A stretch of 64,000 bases of DNA from Cedecea neteri (GTDB lineage: Bacteria > Pseudomonadota > Gammaproteobacteria > Enterobacterales > Enterobacteriaceae). The notes under the pieces are model-generated. The model was not told the DNA's origin, searched no databases, and saw only the letters and a list, made by a program, of their open reading frames with translations. Location: the NCBI RefSeq assembly GCF_000758305.1, contig NZ_CP009458.1:2480001-2544000 (forward strand). The letters are read 5' to 3'. Shown in pieces: positions 50,119-59,012 of this stretch. A program made the translations under genes and the position numbers. Every line of letters begins with the position of its first letter. Within the stretch, counting starts at the first letter, position 1.

Positions 50119-50678
50119 TCCTCTTTTTGCCGGTGCTTAAACCACAGGCGGACGGCCACGACCAGCACCACGGCAACAATAAGCCAAATCCAGTGGCGTA
50201 GGTGAGTATCCAGGCTGTGCAGCCACGGGCCGACGACTTCGCCGCCAAGATAGCCAAGCGTCGTAAACAGCGTGGCCCACAGAATGGCTCCGCAGATATT
50301 CAGCGGAATAAACAGCTTTGGCGGAAGTTTGCTGGCGCCGATGATAATCGGCCCGACGATGCGAAACCCGTACATAAAGCGGCTGCCAATCACGAACAAA
50401 TACGGATGGCGGTTGATCAGCGCCTGCGCTTTGGCCACTTTCTTTTGATGCTTCTTAAAGCGAGCCAGCAGGGCGCTGCCGAAGTGCCTGCCGACCAGGA
50501 ACAGCACCTGATCGCCAATCATGCCGCCGAGCGCGACAGACAGGACGACTAATGGGAAGGTTAAAAGCCCCTGATGCGCGGCCACGCCGCCTAACAGGGT
50601 AATGGTTTCCCCCTCTGCCATACTGCCGATAATCAGCGCGGCGTAGCCATACTGTTCTATTAAGCCATTGATATCCAT
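50115..50678 (-). CDS. yohD: DedA-family membrane protein YohD
   Basis: 187 residues, matching E. coli YohD (MDLNTLISQYGYAALVIGS versus MDINGLIEQYGYAALIIGS). DedA/VTT domain: ALGGMIGDQVLFLVGRHFG and the FMYGFRIVGPIIIGAS re-entrant segment with conserved Arg and Gly. DedA proteins support lipid scrambling and membrane potential; specific job of YohD unknown. Basic, highly hydrophobic C-terminus. Divergent from yohC as in E. coli. Confidence 0.95.
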   Translation of the reverse strand: MDINGLIEQYGYAALIIGSMAEGETITLLGGVAAHQGLLTFPLVVLSVALGGMIGDQVLFLVGRHFGSALLARFKKHQKKVAKAQALINRHPYLFVIGSRFMYGFRIVGPIIIGASKLPPKLFIPLNICGAILWATLFTTLGYLGGEVVGPWLHSLDTHLRHWIWLIVAVVLVVAVRLWFKHRQKED

Positions 50679-50842
50679 TAAGCTGGACTCTCCTCCATGT
50701 AAAATGCCTCCCTAAAGCATACAACTCATCGCCGCCAGGCCTGTACAGAATCGGAGATATTTTTCACCTGGTTAAATAATAACCTGAAGGTGAATTATAC
50801 TTGGAGTATCGCAAGTATTTGCGCCGCAGGTCCGGAGGTTGT

Positions 50843-51430
50843 ATGAGCCATGTCTGGGGATTGTTTTCCCATCCTAATCGGGAAATGCAGGAAATTAAGC
50901 GCGAGAACGAGTCCGTCTCGCATCACTACACTCACCATGTGCTGTTGATGGCGGCTATTCCCGTCATCTGCGCGTTTATCGGCACCACGCAAATTGGCTG
51001 GAACTTCGGGGACGGCACTTACGTTCAGCTCTCTATGTTTACCGGCCTGTATCTGGGCATTCTTTTCTACGCCCTGATGCTGGGCGGCGTCGCGGTGATG
51101 GGGCGGGTTATCTGGTGGATGGCGCGTAACTATCCGCAGCGTCCGTCGCTTGCCCGCTGTATGGTCTTCGCAGGCTACGTGGCCACGCCGCTGTTCTTAA
51201 GCGGGATTGTAGCGCTTTATCCGCTGGTCTGGCTGTGCGTGGCGGTGGGCGCTCTGGCGCTGGTCTACACCGGCTATCTGCTCTACGTCGGCGTGCCGGA
51301 CTTCCTCGGCATCGACAAAGAAGAGGGGATGAGTTTTTCCAGCTCAACCCTGGCCATTGGCGTGCTGGTACTGGAAGTGTTGCTGGCCGTCGCGGTGATT
51401 CTGTGGGGTTATGGCTACCGTTTGTTCTGA
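50843..51430 (+). CDS. yohC: YIP1-family inner-membrane protein YohC
   Basis: 195 residues, equal in length to E. coli YohC and highly similar (SHHYTHHVLLMAAIPVICAF, RVIWWMARNYPQRPSLA). Five predicted transmembrane helices. Function unknown. ATG at 50843 follows GGAGG (50834-50838). Lies between yohD and pbpG in the conserved order. Confidence 0.95.
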   Translation: MSHVWGLFSHPNREMQEIKRENESVSHHYTHHVLLMAAIPVICAFIGTTQIGWNFGDGTYVQLSMFTGLYLGILFYALMLGGVAVMGRVIWWMARNYPQRPSLARCMVFAGYVATPLFLSGIVALYPLVWLCVAVGALALVYTGYLLYVGVPDFLGIDKEEGMSFSSSTLAIGVLVLEVLLAVAVILWGYGYRLF

Positions 51431-51591
51431 CGGGGCGAATTAACAGAAAGTTTTGATATAACGTTACGATTCTTAACTGGCAGTCAAGCGGGGCGGCGGA
51501 GTATGATTCCGGCGCCCCGCATGTTTATGTCATCCCGATGACGCTTAGCGGTGAGCCTCTACTTTTCCGGAATCATTACAGAAGTGTCACC

Positions 51592-52533
51592 ATGCCGACA
51601 AAAATCCGTTTATCGTTGTTCAGCCTTGCGCTGATGATGACTGTGCCTTTTGCCCCGCAGGCAGAGGCCAGTAAGGTCGCCACCCACGCGGCCAGCGCCG
51701 GTCAGGAGATTGCCTCCGGCAGCGCCATGATTGTCGATCTGCAAACCAACAAGATTCTCTATTCCAGCCATCCGGATCTGGTTCGTCCTATTGCCTCCAT
51801 CACCAAACTGATGACCGCGATGGTGGTGCTGGACGCCCATCTGCCGATGGATGAAATGCTGAAAGTGGACATCAGCCATACGCCTGAAATGAAGGGCGTA
51901 TACTCTCGCGTTCGCCTGAACAGCGAAATCAGCCGCAAAAACATGATGCTGCTCGCGCTGATGTCGTCAGAAAACCGCGCGGCGGCAAGCCTGGCGCACC
52001 ACTATCCTGGTGGCTACGACGCGTTTATTCGTGCGATGAATGCGAAGGCGAAGTCCCTCGGCATGACCCACACCCGCTATGTGGAGCCGACCGGCCTGTC
52101 GATTGAGAACGTCTCAACCGCGAGCGATCTGGCCAAGCTGCTGGTGGCGACGCAGAAATACCCGCTGCTGGGCCAGCTCAGCACCACGCATGAAGATATG
52201 GCCACCTTCCGCAACCCGGCTTACACGCTGCCGTTCCGCAACACCAACCATTTGGTGTACCGCGAAAACTGGAATATTCAGCTGACGAAGACCGGTTTTA
52301 CCAATAACGCGGGCCACTGCCTGGTAATGCGCACTGTCATCAACGGCCGCCCTGTGGCGCTGGTGGTGCTGGACGCGTTCGGGAAATACACCCACTTCGC
52401 GGATGCTAACCGCCTGCGAAACTGGATGGAAACCGGCAAAGTGACCCCGGTTCCGGCGGCAGCGTTAAGCTACAAGCGCTCTAAAGCGGCGCAAATGGCG
52501 AACAACACCGCCGCAGGTTCGGAAGAAGAGTAA
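51592..52533 (+). CDS. pbpG: D-alanyl-D-alanine endopeptidase PBP7
   Basis: 313 residues with signal peptide (to about residue 26, FAPQAEA). Penicillin-binding motifs SITK (Ser nucleophile, about residue 70-73), SSEN (about 126-129) and KTG (about 236-238). Cuts peptide cross-links in murein. Start at 51592 aligns with E. coli PbpG; upstream in-frame codons to 51538 have no homology. Confidence 0.96.
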   Translation: MPTKIRLSLFSLALMMTVPFAPQAEASKVATHAASAGQEIASGSAMIVDLQTNKILYSSHPDLVRPIASITKLMTAMVVLDAHLPMDEMLKVDISHTPEMKGVYSRVRLNSEISRKNMMLLALMSSENRAAASLAHHYPGGYDAFIRAMNAKAKSLGMTHTRYVEPTGLSIENVSTASDLAKLLVATQKYPLLGQLSTTHEDMATFRNPAYTLPFRNTNHLVYRENWNIQLTKTGFTNNAGHCLVMRTVINGRPVALVVLDAFGKYTHFADANRLRNWMETGKVTPVPAAALSYKRSKAAQMANNTAAGSEEE

Positions 52534-53088
52534 TCAGTCCGGCAGCGTCCCGTCTCCGCCGTTGAGGGGGCGCTGCATCATGAGTGTGTCCCGCCAGTCA
52601 CCCAGCTTAAAGCCAACGCTTCGCAAACATCCGACGGTTTCAAACCCGTGCTGACTGTGTAATTTGCACGATCCGGTATTATTTTCCCCGTCGCCAATCA
52701 CCGCAATCATTTGCCGCCACGGCCCTTTTTCACACAGTACGATGAGCTGGCTCAACAGGGCTTTTCCAATGCCGCGTCCGGTCATAGCAGCGTCGATATA
52801 CACCGAATCTTCTACCGTGTAGCGGTAGCCGGGGCGAGGGCGGTACACCGTAGCGTAGCAGTAGCCCACCACTTGATTATCAATCACCGCGACCAGCCAC
52901 GGCAGGCCATGAGCGCGAACCGCCGCCAGCCGCTCGGTCATCTGTTTTCCATCCGGCGGGATTTCTTCAAACGATCCTTTGCCGTGCAGCACGTGCCAGG
53001 CATAAATCGTTGTCATAGCGGGGATATCGTCGGGGGTGGCTTCCCTGATGAGTACGGCAGGGAAAGGCAACGTTTCTACTGCGGACAT
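52534..53088 (-). CDS. GNAT N-acetyltransferase, phosphinothricin-acetyltransferase type
   Basis: 184 residues. IREATPDDIPAMTTIYAWHV at the N-terminus and the acetyl-CoA loop AAMTGRGIGKALL (about 113-125), HSQHGFETVGCLRSVGFK and WRDTLMM are typical of the Pat/Bar and MnaT-like group, which acetylate phosphinothricin, methionine sulfoximine or similar amines. GGAGCG fixes the start at 53088. Its stop directly abuts pbpG's stop (convergent). Inserted between pbpG and dld, which are neighbours in E. coli. Confidence 0.9.
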   Translation of the reverse strand: MSAVETLPFPAVLIREATPDDIPAMTTIYAWHVLHGKGSFEEIPPDGKQMTERLAAVRAHGLPWLVAVIDNQVVGYCYATVYRPRPGYRYTVEDSVYIDAAMTGRGIGKALLSQLIVLCEKGPWRQMIAVIGDGENNTGSCKLHSQHGFETVGCLRSVGFKLGDWRDTLMMQRPLNGGDGTLPD

Positions 53089-53105
53089 CTTTCGCTCCTT
53101 GGGCA

Positions 53106-53133
53106 GAAAAAGGGTGAAGATAGCCTTCACCCT
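53106..53133 (-). terminator. Terminator of dld
   Basis: Nine-base-pair stem AGGGTGAAG/CTTCACCCT with loop of five; on the minus strand it is followed by TTTTTC. It lies 68 bases past the dld stop and just before the GNAT gene start, so it separates the two minus-strand genes. Confidence 0.88.
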
Positions 53134-53201
53134 GCTTTATTAATCTATGCCCAAAAAAGCGTGAAACATAGTTTGCCCGTCATAGGAGAAACTTATCTCC
53201 G

Positions 53202-54935
53202 TCAGCCGTGCTCCTGCTCGCTATGGTCCTCAGCCCAGCCTTTACGCCGGGTCGTTTTGCCAATCCCCGGGTTCATGCTGTTGGTCGGGTCGTTGGCCTT
53301 GTAGAACTGCTTCAGCGTTTCCGGCGCTTTGTAGAGATGGCCGACGTTATGTTCGGCGGGGTACTGCGCCCCGCGTTCGTGCAACAGCGCCAGCATCTGC
53401 TCTTTCAGCTCGTGCACGTCCACGCCTTTTTTGACGATGTAATCCTGATGGAAGACATGGCACATAAAGTGGCCGTAATAGAGGCGATGGATCAGCTTAT
53501 CGCCGATCTCCGGCGGCAGCTCTTCGAACCAGTCTTCGTCGTTGCGGCGCAGCGCGATATCCAGCGCCAGAATATCCTCCACTTCATCCGCATGCACGGC
53601 GTGGTAGCGAATGGCGGCCCCGGCGGCGGCAAAGCGGTGCAGGAAGGCTTTGCTGCCTTCTTCCGCAGTACAAACGAAGAAGTCACCTTCGGCGGTTTTA
53701 AAATATTCGCTCAGCCACGCTTTGGCCTCATCGATCCCGTCCCCGGCCATTTTCAGCAGCAGGTGGTGAGGGTATTTATCCCGCCAGGTTTTCATGCGCT
53801 CCGGCAGGTGCGCCGGGAAAACGCCGCCGAGCTTCTGCATAAAGCGGTCGGTAAAGTGCGGCTTAAACAGCGACACTTTATCGAGCATCGCGTCGGTGCG
53901 CCCCTTCATGGTGAAAAAGAACGGCATTTTGTCGGTGCCGAGCTTGTCGATCATCAGGAACGTGTCTTTGCCGTACTTCTCCGCGATGTCGTAAATATCG
54001 CGGTGCATATACTCCCCGGCGACCGGCAGATTTTCGAAGTTGGCCAGAATATGGCGACGAATCTCGGTGAGTACATTGGGCTGGTTGGTGCCGATGTAAA
54101 ACACCTGCTGGCGCTTTTCCGCCGGGAAGGTGTCGAGGCGGACGGCGAAGACCGCCAGCTTGCCCGCGCAGCCTGAAGATTCAAACAGGCGGTCGGGGTC
54201 AGCGTTATAACGTGCGGGCGTGTCGGCCTCAACGTCGCGTACTCGGGATACATAATCGTGGTCGTGAGCGTGGCGACCATCGTGCTGCACGTCGCTGTCT
54301 TTCACACGCTCATCGTCGAGCGCGCTAAGAATTTGTTCCGGCGTGGTGCCGAGGTTAATCCCCAGATGGTTTACCAACTGCAGCTTGCCGCGTTCATCAA
54401 TACGCGCGAAAAGCGACATCTCGGTGTATGCTGGGCCGCGCTGCACCAGCGACCCGCCGGAGTTATTGCAAATGCCGCCGATAACCGAAGCGCCAATACA
54501 GGATGAGCCAATCACCGAATGCGGCTCGCGCCCGAGCGGCTTCAGCGCTTTTTCCAGCGAGTAAAGCGTGGTACCCGGGTAGGCCAGCACCTGCTCGCCC
54601 TTATCCAGCAGATGCAGCTTGTCGAGGCGCAGCGTGCTGATGATCACAATATCGCGATCGTAGTCGCTGCCGCTTGGCGTCGAGCCTTCGGTCAGGCCGG
54701 TGTTGGCGGCCTGCATAATAATGATTTTATCCGCCTCGACGCAGGCGCTTAATACGCGCCACAGCTCCAGCAGAGAGCCGGGGAACACCACGGCCAGCGC
54801 TTCCCCCTGGCCGGAGCGGAAGCCTTTGCGGTAGCGAGCCGTTTTGGCTGGATCGGTTAAAACATGGTGCGAGCCAACGTGGCGAGAGAGTTCGTTTATC
54901 AGCGTTTTATTATCAGAAGTCATCAAAACAGACAT
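53202..54935 (-). CDS. dld: Quinone-dependent D-lactate dehydrogenase
   Basis: FAD peripheral membrane enzyme, 577 residues, oxidising D-lactate to pyruvate and feeding the quinone pool. FAD-binding domain with IIMQAANTGLTEGSTPSG, VIGSSCIGASVIGGICNNSGG (split around 130-155) and SSGCAGKLAVFAVRLD; C-terminal membrane-binding and cap region HNVGHLYKAPETLKQFYKANDPTNSMNPG. Matches E. coli Dld throughout. Start 54935 has AGGAGTG eight bases ahead; a frame extension to 54980 has no homology. Divergent from bglX. Confidence 0.96.
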   Translation of the reverse strand: MSVLMTSDNKTLINELSRHVGSHHVLTDPAKTARYRKGFRSGQGEALAVVFPGSLLELWRVLSACVEADKIIIMQAANTGLTEGSTPSGSDYDRDIVIISTLRLDKLHLLDKGEQVLAYPGTTLYSLEKALKPLGREPHSVIGSSCIGASVIGGICNNSGGSLVQRGPAYTEMSLFARIDERGKLQLVNHLGINLGTTPEQILSALDDERVKDSDVQHDGRHAHDHDYVSRVRDVEADTPARYNADPDRLFESSGCAGKLAVFAVRLDTFPAEKRQQVFYIGTNQPNVLTEIRRHILANFENLPVAGEYMHRDIYDIAEKYGKDTFLMIDKLGTDKMPFFFTMKGRTDAMLDKVSLFKPHFTDRFMQKLGGVFPAHLPERMKTWRDKYPHHLLLKMAGDGIDEAKAWLSEYFKTAEGDFFVCTAEEGSKAFLHRFAAAGAAIRYHAVHADEVEDILALDIALRRNDEDWFEELPPEIGDKLIHRLYYGHFMCHVFHQDYIVKKGVDVHELKEQMLALLHERGAQYPAEHNVGHLYKAPETLKQFYKANDPTNSMNPGIGKTTRRKGWAEDHSEQEHG

Positions 54936-55111
54936 GGATCCACTCCTTGTGGTGGCATCAAAAAGCTTGCCGTTAAGCATAGCGCCGAAAAACGTGAGCG
55001 TAACGAGGAAATCTCCGCGAAATCAGCAGCCAGGCTTTGCTACGCTCTTCTTACCGTGGTGGCGATGTGGCAAACTGCACGCCTTAACAAAAGCTTGTGA
55101 GAGTGAATCCG

Positions 55112-57409
55112 ATGAAATGGCTCTGTTCTGTAGGGATTGCCGTAAGCCTGGCGCTGCAGCCTGCGTTGGCCGACGAAATGTTTGGCCCGCACCCTTTAAC
55201 GCCGGAAGCGCGTGATGCCTACGTCACCGACCTGCTGAAAAAAATGACTACCGATGAAAAAATCGGTCAGCTACGGTTGATAAGCGTCGGCCCGGATAAC
55301 CCGAAAGAAGCTATCCGTGAAATGATCAAAGCCGGGCAGGTGGGGGCCATTTTCAACACGGTCACCCGCCAGGATATCCGTACCATGCAGGACCAGGTGA
55401 TGCAGCTCAGCCGCCTGAAAATTCCTCTCTTCTTTGCCTACGATGTGGTTCACGGCCAGCGCACCGTTTTCCCGATAAGCCTCGGCCTGGCGTCCTCTTT
55501 CAACCTTGATGCGGTCAAAACCGTGGGGCGTATTTCCGCCTATGAAGCCGCCGACGATGGCCTGAACATGACCTGGGCGCCGATGGTCGATGTCTCGCGC
55601 GATCCGCGCTGGGGCCGCGTGTCCGAGGGCTTTGGGGAAGACACTTATCTGACCTCCATTATGGGGCGCACCATGGTGGAAGCGATGCAGGGCAAAAGCC
55701 CGGCGGATCGCTACTCGGTGATGACTAGCGTGAAACACTTCGCCGCGTATGGCGCGGTAGAAGGCGGGAAAGAGTACAACACCGTAGACATGAGCCCACA
55801 GCGCCTGTTCAACGACTACATGCCGCCTTATAAAGCCGCGCTGGACGCGGGCAGCGGCGGAGTAATGGTGGCGCTGAACTCCCTGAACGGTACGCCGGCC
55901 TCCGCGGACAGCTGGCTGCTGAAAGATTTGCTGCGTGACGAGTGGAAATTCAAAGGCATCACCATCTCCGATCACGGCGCGATTAAAGAGCTTATCAAAC
56001 ACGGCGTAGCCAGCGATCCGAAAGACGCGGTACGTATTGCGCTCAACTCCGGCATCAACATGAGCATGAGCGACGAATACTACAGCAAGTACCTGCCGGA
56101 GCTGGTGAAAAGCGGCGCAGTGCCGATGAAAGAGCTGGATGACGCCACACGTCACGTGCTGAACGTGAAATACGACATGGGGCTGTTCAACGATCCGTAC
56201 AGCCACCTCGGGCCGAAAGACTCTGACCCGGTAGACACTAACGCCGAAAGCCGTCTGCACCGCAAAGAAGCGCGTGAAGTGGCGCGTGAAAGCATGGTGC
56301 TGCTGAAAAACCGCCTGCAGACTCTGCCGCTGAAAAAGACCTCTACCATCGCGGTGATTGGTCCCCTGGCGGACAGCAAGCGTGACGCCATGGGCAGCTG
56401 GTCTGCCGCAGGCGTGGCCGCGCAGTCCGTCAACCCGCTGGAGGGCATCAAAAATGCCGTGGGCCAGCAGGGCAAAGTGGTGTTTGCCAAAGGCGCGAAC
56501 GTGACGGATGAAAAAGACATTGTTGCGTTCCTGAACCAGTACGAACCGGCAGTCACCGTTGACCCACGCTCCCCGAAAGCGATGATCGACGAAGCGGTGA
56601 ATACGGCGAAAAACGCCGACGTGGTGGTGGCCGTGGTCGGTGAAGCCCAGGGCATGGCGCATGAAGCCTCCAGCCGCACCAACCTGACGCTACCGCAAAG
56701 CCAGCGTGACCTGATTGCCGCGCTGAAGGCTACGGGTAAACCGCTGGTGCTGGTGTTGATGAACGGCCGTCCTCTGGCGCTGGTGAAAGAAGATCAGCAG
56801 GCGGACGCGCTGCTTGAAGCTTGGTACGGCGGCACGGAAGGTGGTAACGCCGTCGCTGACATTCTGTTCGGCGACTACAATCCGTCCGGCAAACTGCCGA
56901 TGTCCTTCCCGCGTTCCGTGGGGCAAATTCCGACGTACTACAGCCACCTGAATACCGGTCGCCCGTACGATCCTGAAAAACCAAACAAATACACCTCTCG
57001 CTACTTCGATGAAGCCAACGGGCCGCTGTATCCGTTTGGCTACGGGCTGAGCTACACCACCTTCAAAGTGGGTGACGTGAAGCTTTCCGCCCCAAGCATG
57101 AAGCGCGACGGCAAAGTTGAAACCTCCGTCACCGTCACCAACACCGGCGATCGCGCAGGGGAAACCGTGGTGCAGATGTACCTTCAGGACGTGACTGCTT
57201 CCATGAGCCGCCCGGTGAAAGAGCTGAAAGGCTTTAAGAAAGTGGCGCTGAAAGCGGGTGAAAGCCAGACGGTCAGCTTCCCAATCGACATCAGCGCCCT
57301 GAAGTTCTGGAACGCGAAGATGAAGTACGATGCGGAGCCGGGCAAGTTCAACGTGTTTATTGGGCTGGATTCTGCACGCGTACAGCAGGGTGAATTTGAG
57401 CTGAAATAA
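55112..57409 (+). CDS. bglX: Periplasmic beta-glucosidase BglX
   Basis: Family 3 glycoside hydrolase, 765 residues, same length as E. coli BglX. Signal peptide MKWLCSVGIAVSLALQPALA. N-terminal (alpha/beta)8 domain with WAPMVDVSRDPRWGR and nucleophile Asp in KGITISDHGAIKE (about 287); second alpha/beta domain VAVVGEAQGMAHEASSRTNL; C-terminal fibronectin III-like domain. Hydrolyses cello-oligosaccharides and other beta-glucosides in the periplasm. Start at 55112 aligns with E. coli. Its last 46 bases are repeated perfectly at 58948-58993, flanking a T6SS islet. Confidence 0.97.
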   Translation: MKWLCSVGIAVSLALQPALADEMFGPHPLTPEARDAYVTDLLKKMTTDEKIGQLRLISVGPDNPKEAIREMIKAGQVGAIFNTVTRQDIRTMQDQVMQLSRLKIPLFFAYDVVHGQRTVFPISLGLASSFNLDAVKTVGRISAYEAADDGLNMTWAPMVDVSRDPRWGRVSEGFGEDTYLTSIMGRTMVEAMQGKSPADRYSVMTSVKHFAAYGAVEGGKEYNTVDMSPQRLFNDYMPPYKAALDAGSGGVMVALNSLNGTPASADSWLLKDLLRDEWKFKGITISDHGAIKELIKHGVASDPKDAVRIALNSGINMSMSDEYYSKYLPELVKSGAVPMKELDDATRHVLNVKYDMGLFNDPYSHLGPKDSDPVDTNAESRLHRKEAREVARESMVLLKNRLQTLPLKKTSTIAVIGPLADSKRDAMGSWSAAGVAAQSVNPLEGIKNAVGQQGKVVFAKGANVTDEKDIVAFLNQYEPAVTVDPRSPKAMIDEAVNTAKNADVVVAVVGEAQGMAHEASSRTNLTLPQSQRDLIAALKATGKPLVLVLMNGRPLALVKEDQQADALLEAWYGGTEGGNAVADILFGDYNPSGKLPMSFPRSVGQIPTYYSHLNTGRPYDPEKPNKYTSRYFDEANGPLYPFGYGLSYTTFKVGDVKLSAPSMKRDGKVETSVTVTNTGDRAGETVVQMYLQDVTASMSRPVKELKGFKKVALKAGESQTVSFPIDISALKFWNAKMKYDAEPGKFNVFIGLDSARVQQGEFELK

Positions 57410-57410
57410 A
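57365..57410 (+). repeat. Direct repeat copy 1: 3' end of bglX
   Basis: The last 46 bases of this stretch, from codon GGC-CTG side CTGGATTCTGCACGCGTACA to the bglX stop TAA plus one A, are identical to 58948-58993. Weaker similarity continues upstream (57341-57364) and downstream, where both copies have a GCCACC terminator stem starting 21 bases later. The two copies bracket the Hcp islet. Confidence 0.95.
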
Positions 57411-57430
57411 CAGCGGATATTTGAAAAAAA

Positions 57431-57457
57431 AGCCACCTTTCGGGGTGGCTCAGTTTT
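57431..57457 (+). terminator. Terminator of bglX (copy next to the gene)
   Basis: AGCCACC/GGTGGCT stem (57431-57437, 57444-57450) with loop TTTCGG, preceded by eight A and followed by CAGTTTTA. A sister terminator with the same GCCACCTTT arm occurs at 59013 after the second bglX tail. Confidence 0.85.
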
Positions 57458-57494
57458 ATGGGGCGTATAATATTGTGTATGTCGTTATTAAGAC

Positions 57495-57980
57495 TTACGC
57501 TGTCGCCCTTTCATTCCAGGCATCAGTATATTGAATATTGCCATCAACGTACTTCCATGTGATTTTTTCGTATCGAAGTTCGATTCGTTCCATGTGGTTG
57601 CATTTTTCGACGGTTTTTGTGTTGTACATTACAGGTGTCACAGCGACGACTTTAACGCCTTCAAGGTACATGTTGAAGTATTCAACCTCCAGACCTGCAT
57701 CACTAATTTTATACCATTTTATTTCAGCACTTTTAAGTGATTGGCCTGTTGATACAGCCTTGTAAAGATATGGCGTTGAGCTATCGAATTCCTTTTCAAT
57801 TATCATCGGAGCATGAATACGTGTTCCAGTGATTTTTCCTGTATTATTATCAGTTGGAATGTGCATTCCATGTCCAAACCCAATAATTTCTATACTAGCT
57901 TCTCGATCCTGAACATCGCATGAACCTTTAATAAGTGCTCCGCCATCATCTTTAAGCCATAAATGAGCTGGTATTGCCAT
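57495..57980 (-). CDS. hcp: Type VI secretion tube protein Hcp (orphan)
   Basis: 161 residues of the Hcp1 family: MAIPAHLWLKDDGGALIKGS, IEIIGFGHGMHIPTDNNTG and KTVEKCNHMERIELRYEKI are highly conserved in enteric Hcp proteins. Hcp hexamers form the T6SS tube and carry small effectors. No other T6SS structural gene (tssB, tssC, vgrG) is in the window, so this is an orphan copy serving an apparatus elsewhere. Minus strand, last of three genes. Followed by bglX terminator DNA. Confidence 0.94.
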   Translation of the reverse strand: MAIPAHLWLKDDGGALIKGSCDVQDREASIEIIGFGHGMHIPTDNNTGKITGTRIHAPMIIEKEFDSSTPYLYKAVSTGQSLKSAEIKWYKISDAGLEVEYFNMYLEGVKVVAVTPVMYNTKTVEKCNHMERIELRYEKITWKYVDGNIQYTDAWNERATA

Positions 57981-57999
57981 ATCATAATATCCTTATAGG

Positions 58000-58356
58000 T
58001 TAGTTATAAATCCAGTAGCCAGCCTTAGCAGATTCCACAAGCATTCTTAGCGTTAATGGTTCAGGCTCAATCCACTTCCATTTTTTTTCTTTAGAACGCA
58101 GGAAATTAAGTGGGAGAAAGACTTCTTCATTAGGCCAATGTTTGATAAAAGAAAACCCCTCTTTATTAACATTAAAGTGGGTGAAGTAGTCTTCAAGTAT
58201 TTCTTCAGCATCTTCGCAAGACCAGGGGTATTTTCCGGTTGAAAGGCTGGTGTCCAGACTGATGCGTTGTTTTCTGAAAAAAGGAAAGACTCTTACATTC
58301 CATTTTTCCTGATACCAGTTCAAGACCTGTTGTTCAACATCGTCTGAATTATGCAT
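58000..58356 (-). CDS. DUF1493-family protein, possible immunity protein
   Basis: 118 residues. VLNWYQEKWNVRVFPFFRKQ, DTSLSTGKYPWSCEDAEEILEDYFTHFNV split around 34-62 and LTLRMLVESAKAGYWIYN match the small acidic/aromatic DUF1493 family found in enteric genomes next to Hcp and other T6SS genes. No signal peptide. It lies seven bases after the 158-residue gene and 19 bases before hcp. An effector-neutralising role is inferred from this arrangement, not shown. Confidence 0.78.
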   Translation of the reverse strand: MHNSDDVEQQVLNWYQEKWNVRVFPFFRKQRISLDTSLSTGKYPWSCEDAEEILEDYFTHFNVNKEGFSFIKHWPNEEVFLPLNFLRSKEKKWKWIEPEPLTLRMLVESAKAGYWIYN

Positions 58357-58363
58357 GTGTCAC

Positions 58364-58840
58364 TCACCATAAACGATCTGATTGGCGGGCTATGATGTTG
58401 TATTTGCTTATCGTTTTATAAGTTATAGATGAAACATCGGACGCAAATATAACCCATCCTATGACAGGTATCGTTCTGCCCACAAATGTACCTAATCTTT
58501 TAGTCATGATCATATTCACCTTTGGTGGAAATCCTACCCAGGTAGGCAAACCGATAGGTAACATTCTGTCCCTGAATAGTTTCCTGGAATATATTGACGC
58601 AACTGATGTACCTGGAGTTGCTCCCGCGAACTTACCAGCAACGGTTATGCTGTTCGAACCAAGATAAACCCCTGTAATTGCTGCTATGTCAGATATTCCA
58701 AAATGATCTAATGTTTCATCAATCATAATCCAGAAGAACAGTTCTCCTGCACTTAAATTAGAGGAACCATTATAAAAGTACGTGCCATTCAGTTCTTCTA
58801 CCGTGTCCACTATCACCTCCTTGTAGTGAAATATTGGCAT
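58364..58840 (-). CDS. Unknown protein in the Hcp islet, possible T6SS effector
   Basis: 158 residues, first gene of the islet. No signal peptide. N-terminus MPIFHYKEVIVDTVEELNGT; a mostly polar middle with Gly/Ser-rich SNSITVAGKFAGATPGTSVAS; residues about 113-140 (KRLGTFVGRTIPVIGWVIFA) contain one hydrophobic stretch compatible with membrane insertion. AT-rich like the DUF1493 gene. I do not recognise a toxin domain. Small size, linkage to a candidate immunity gene and to hcp suggest an Hcp-loaded effector. AAGGAGG ribosome site upstream. Confidence 0.72.
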   Translation of the reverse strand: MPIFHYKEVIVDTVEELNGTYFYNGSSNLSAGELFFWIMIDETLDHFGISDIAAITGVYLGSNSITVAGKFAGATPGTSVASIYSRKLFRDRMLPIGLPTWVGFPPKVNMIMTKRLGTFVGRTIPVIGWVIFASDVSSITYKTISKYNIIARQSDRLW

Positions 58841-58925
58841 TGACCATATTATTTTTGTGGTTTTTGTGCAATGAGTTTATCGTGAGATAAAACCTAAAAT
58901 ACAAGACGTTACTCATACGAGTAGC

Positions 58926-58993
58926 GGAAATTTTAACATGTATCGGCCTGGATTCTGCACGCGTACAGCAGGGTGAATTTGAGCTGAAATAAA
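58926..58993 (+). repeat. Direct repeat copy 2: degenerate bglX 3' remnant
   Basis: 58948-58993 is identical over 46 bases to 57365-57410, including the stop codon. Just upstream, 58926-58947 still aligns to bglX 57341-57364 but with mostly third-position changes and a two-base deletion (GGAAATTTTAAC versus GGCAAGTTCAAC), so it is a diverged bglX tail without the rest of the gene. Not translatable as a gene. Confidence 0.9.
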
Positions 58994-59012
58994 ACTGAGT
59001 ACTATAAGAATG

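Noticed and set aside
53202..53304. Plus-strand open frames across the dld end
   Set aside because: Antisense frames of dld without ribosome sites.
55271..56662. Long open frame (463 codons) on the minus strand inside bglX
   Set aside because: Antisense to a clear family 3 glucosidase; composition is His/Arg/Phe-rich as expected from a mirrored GC-rich gene and no family is recognisable.
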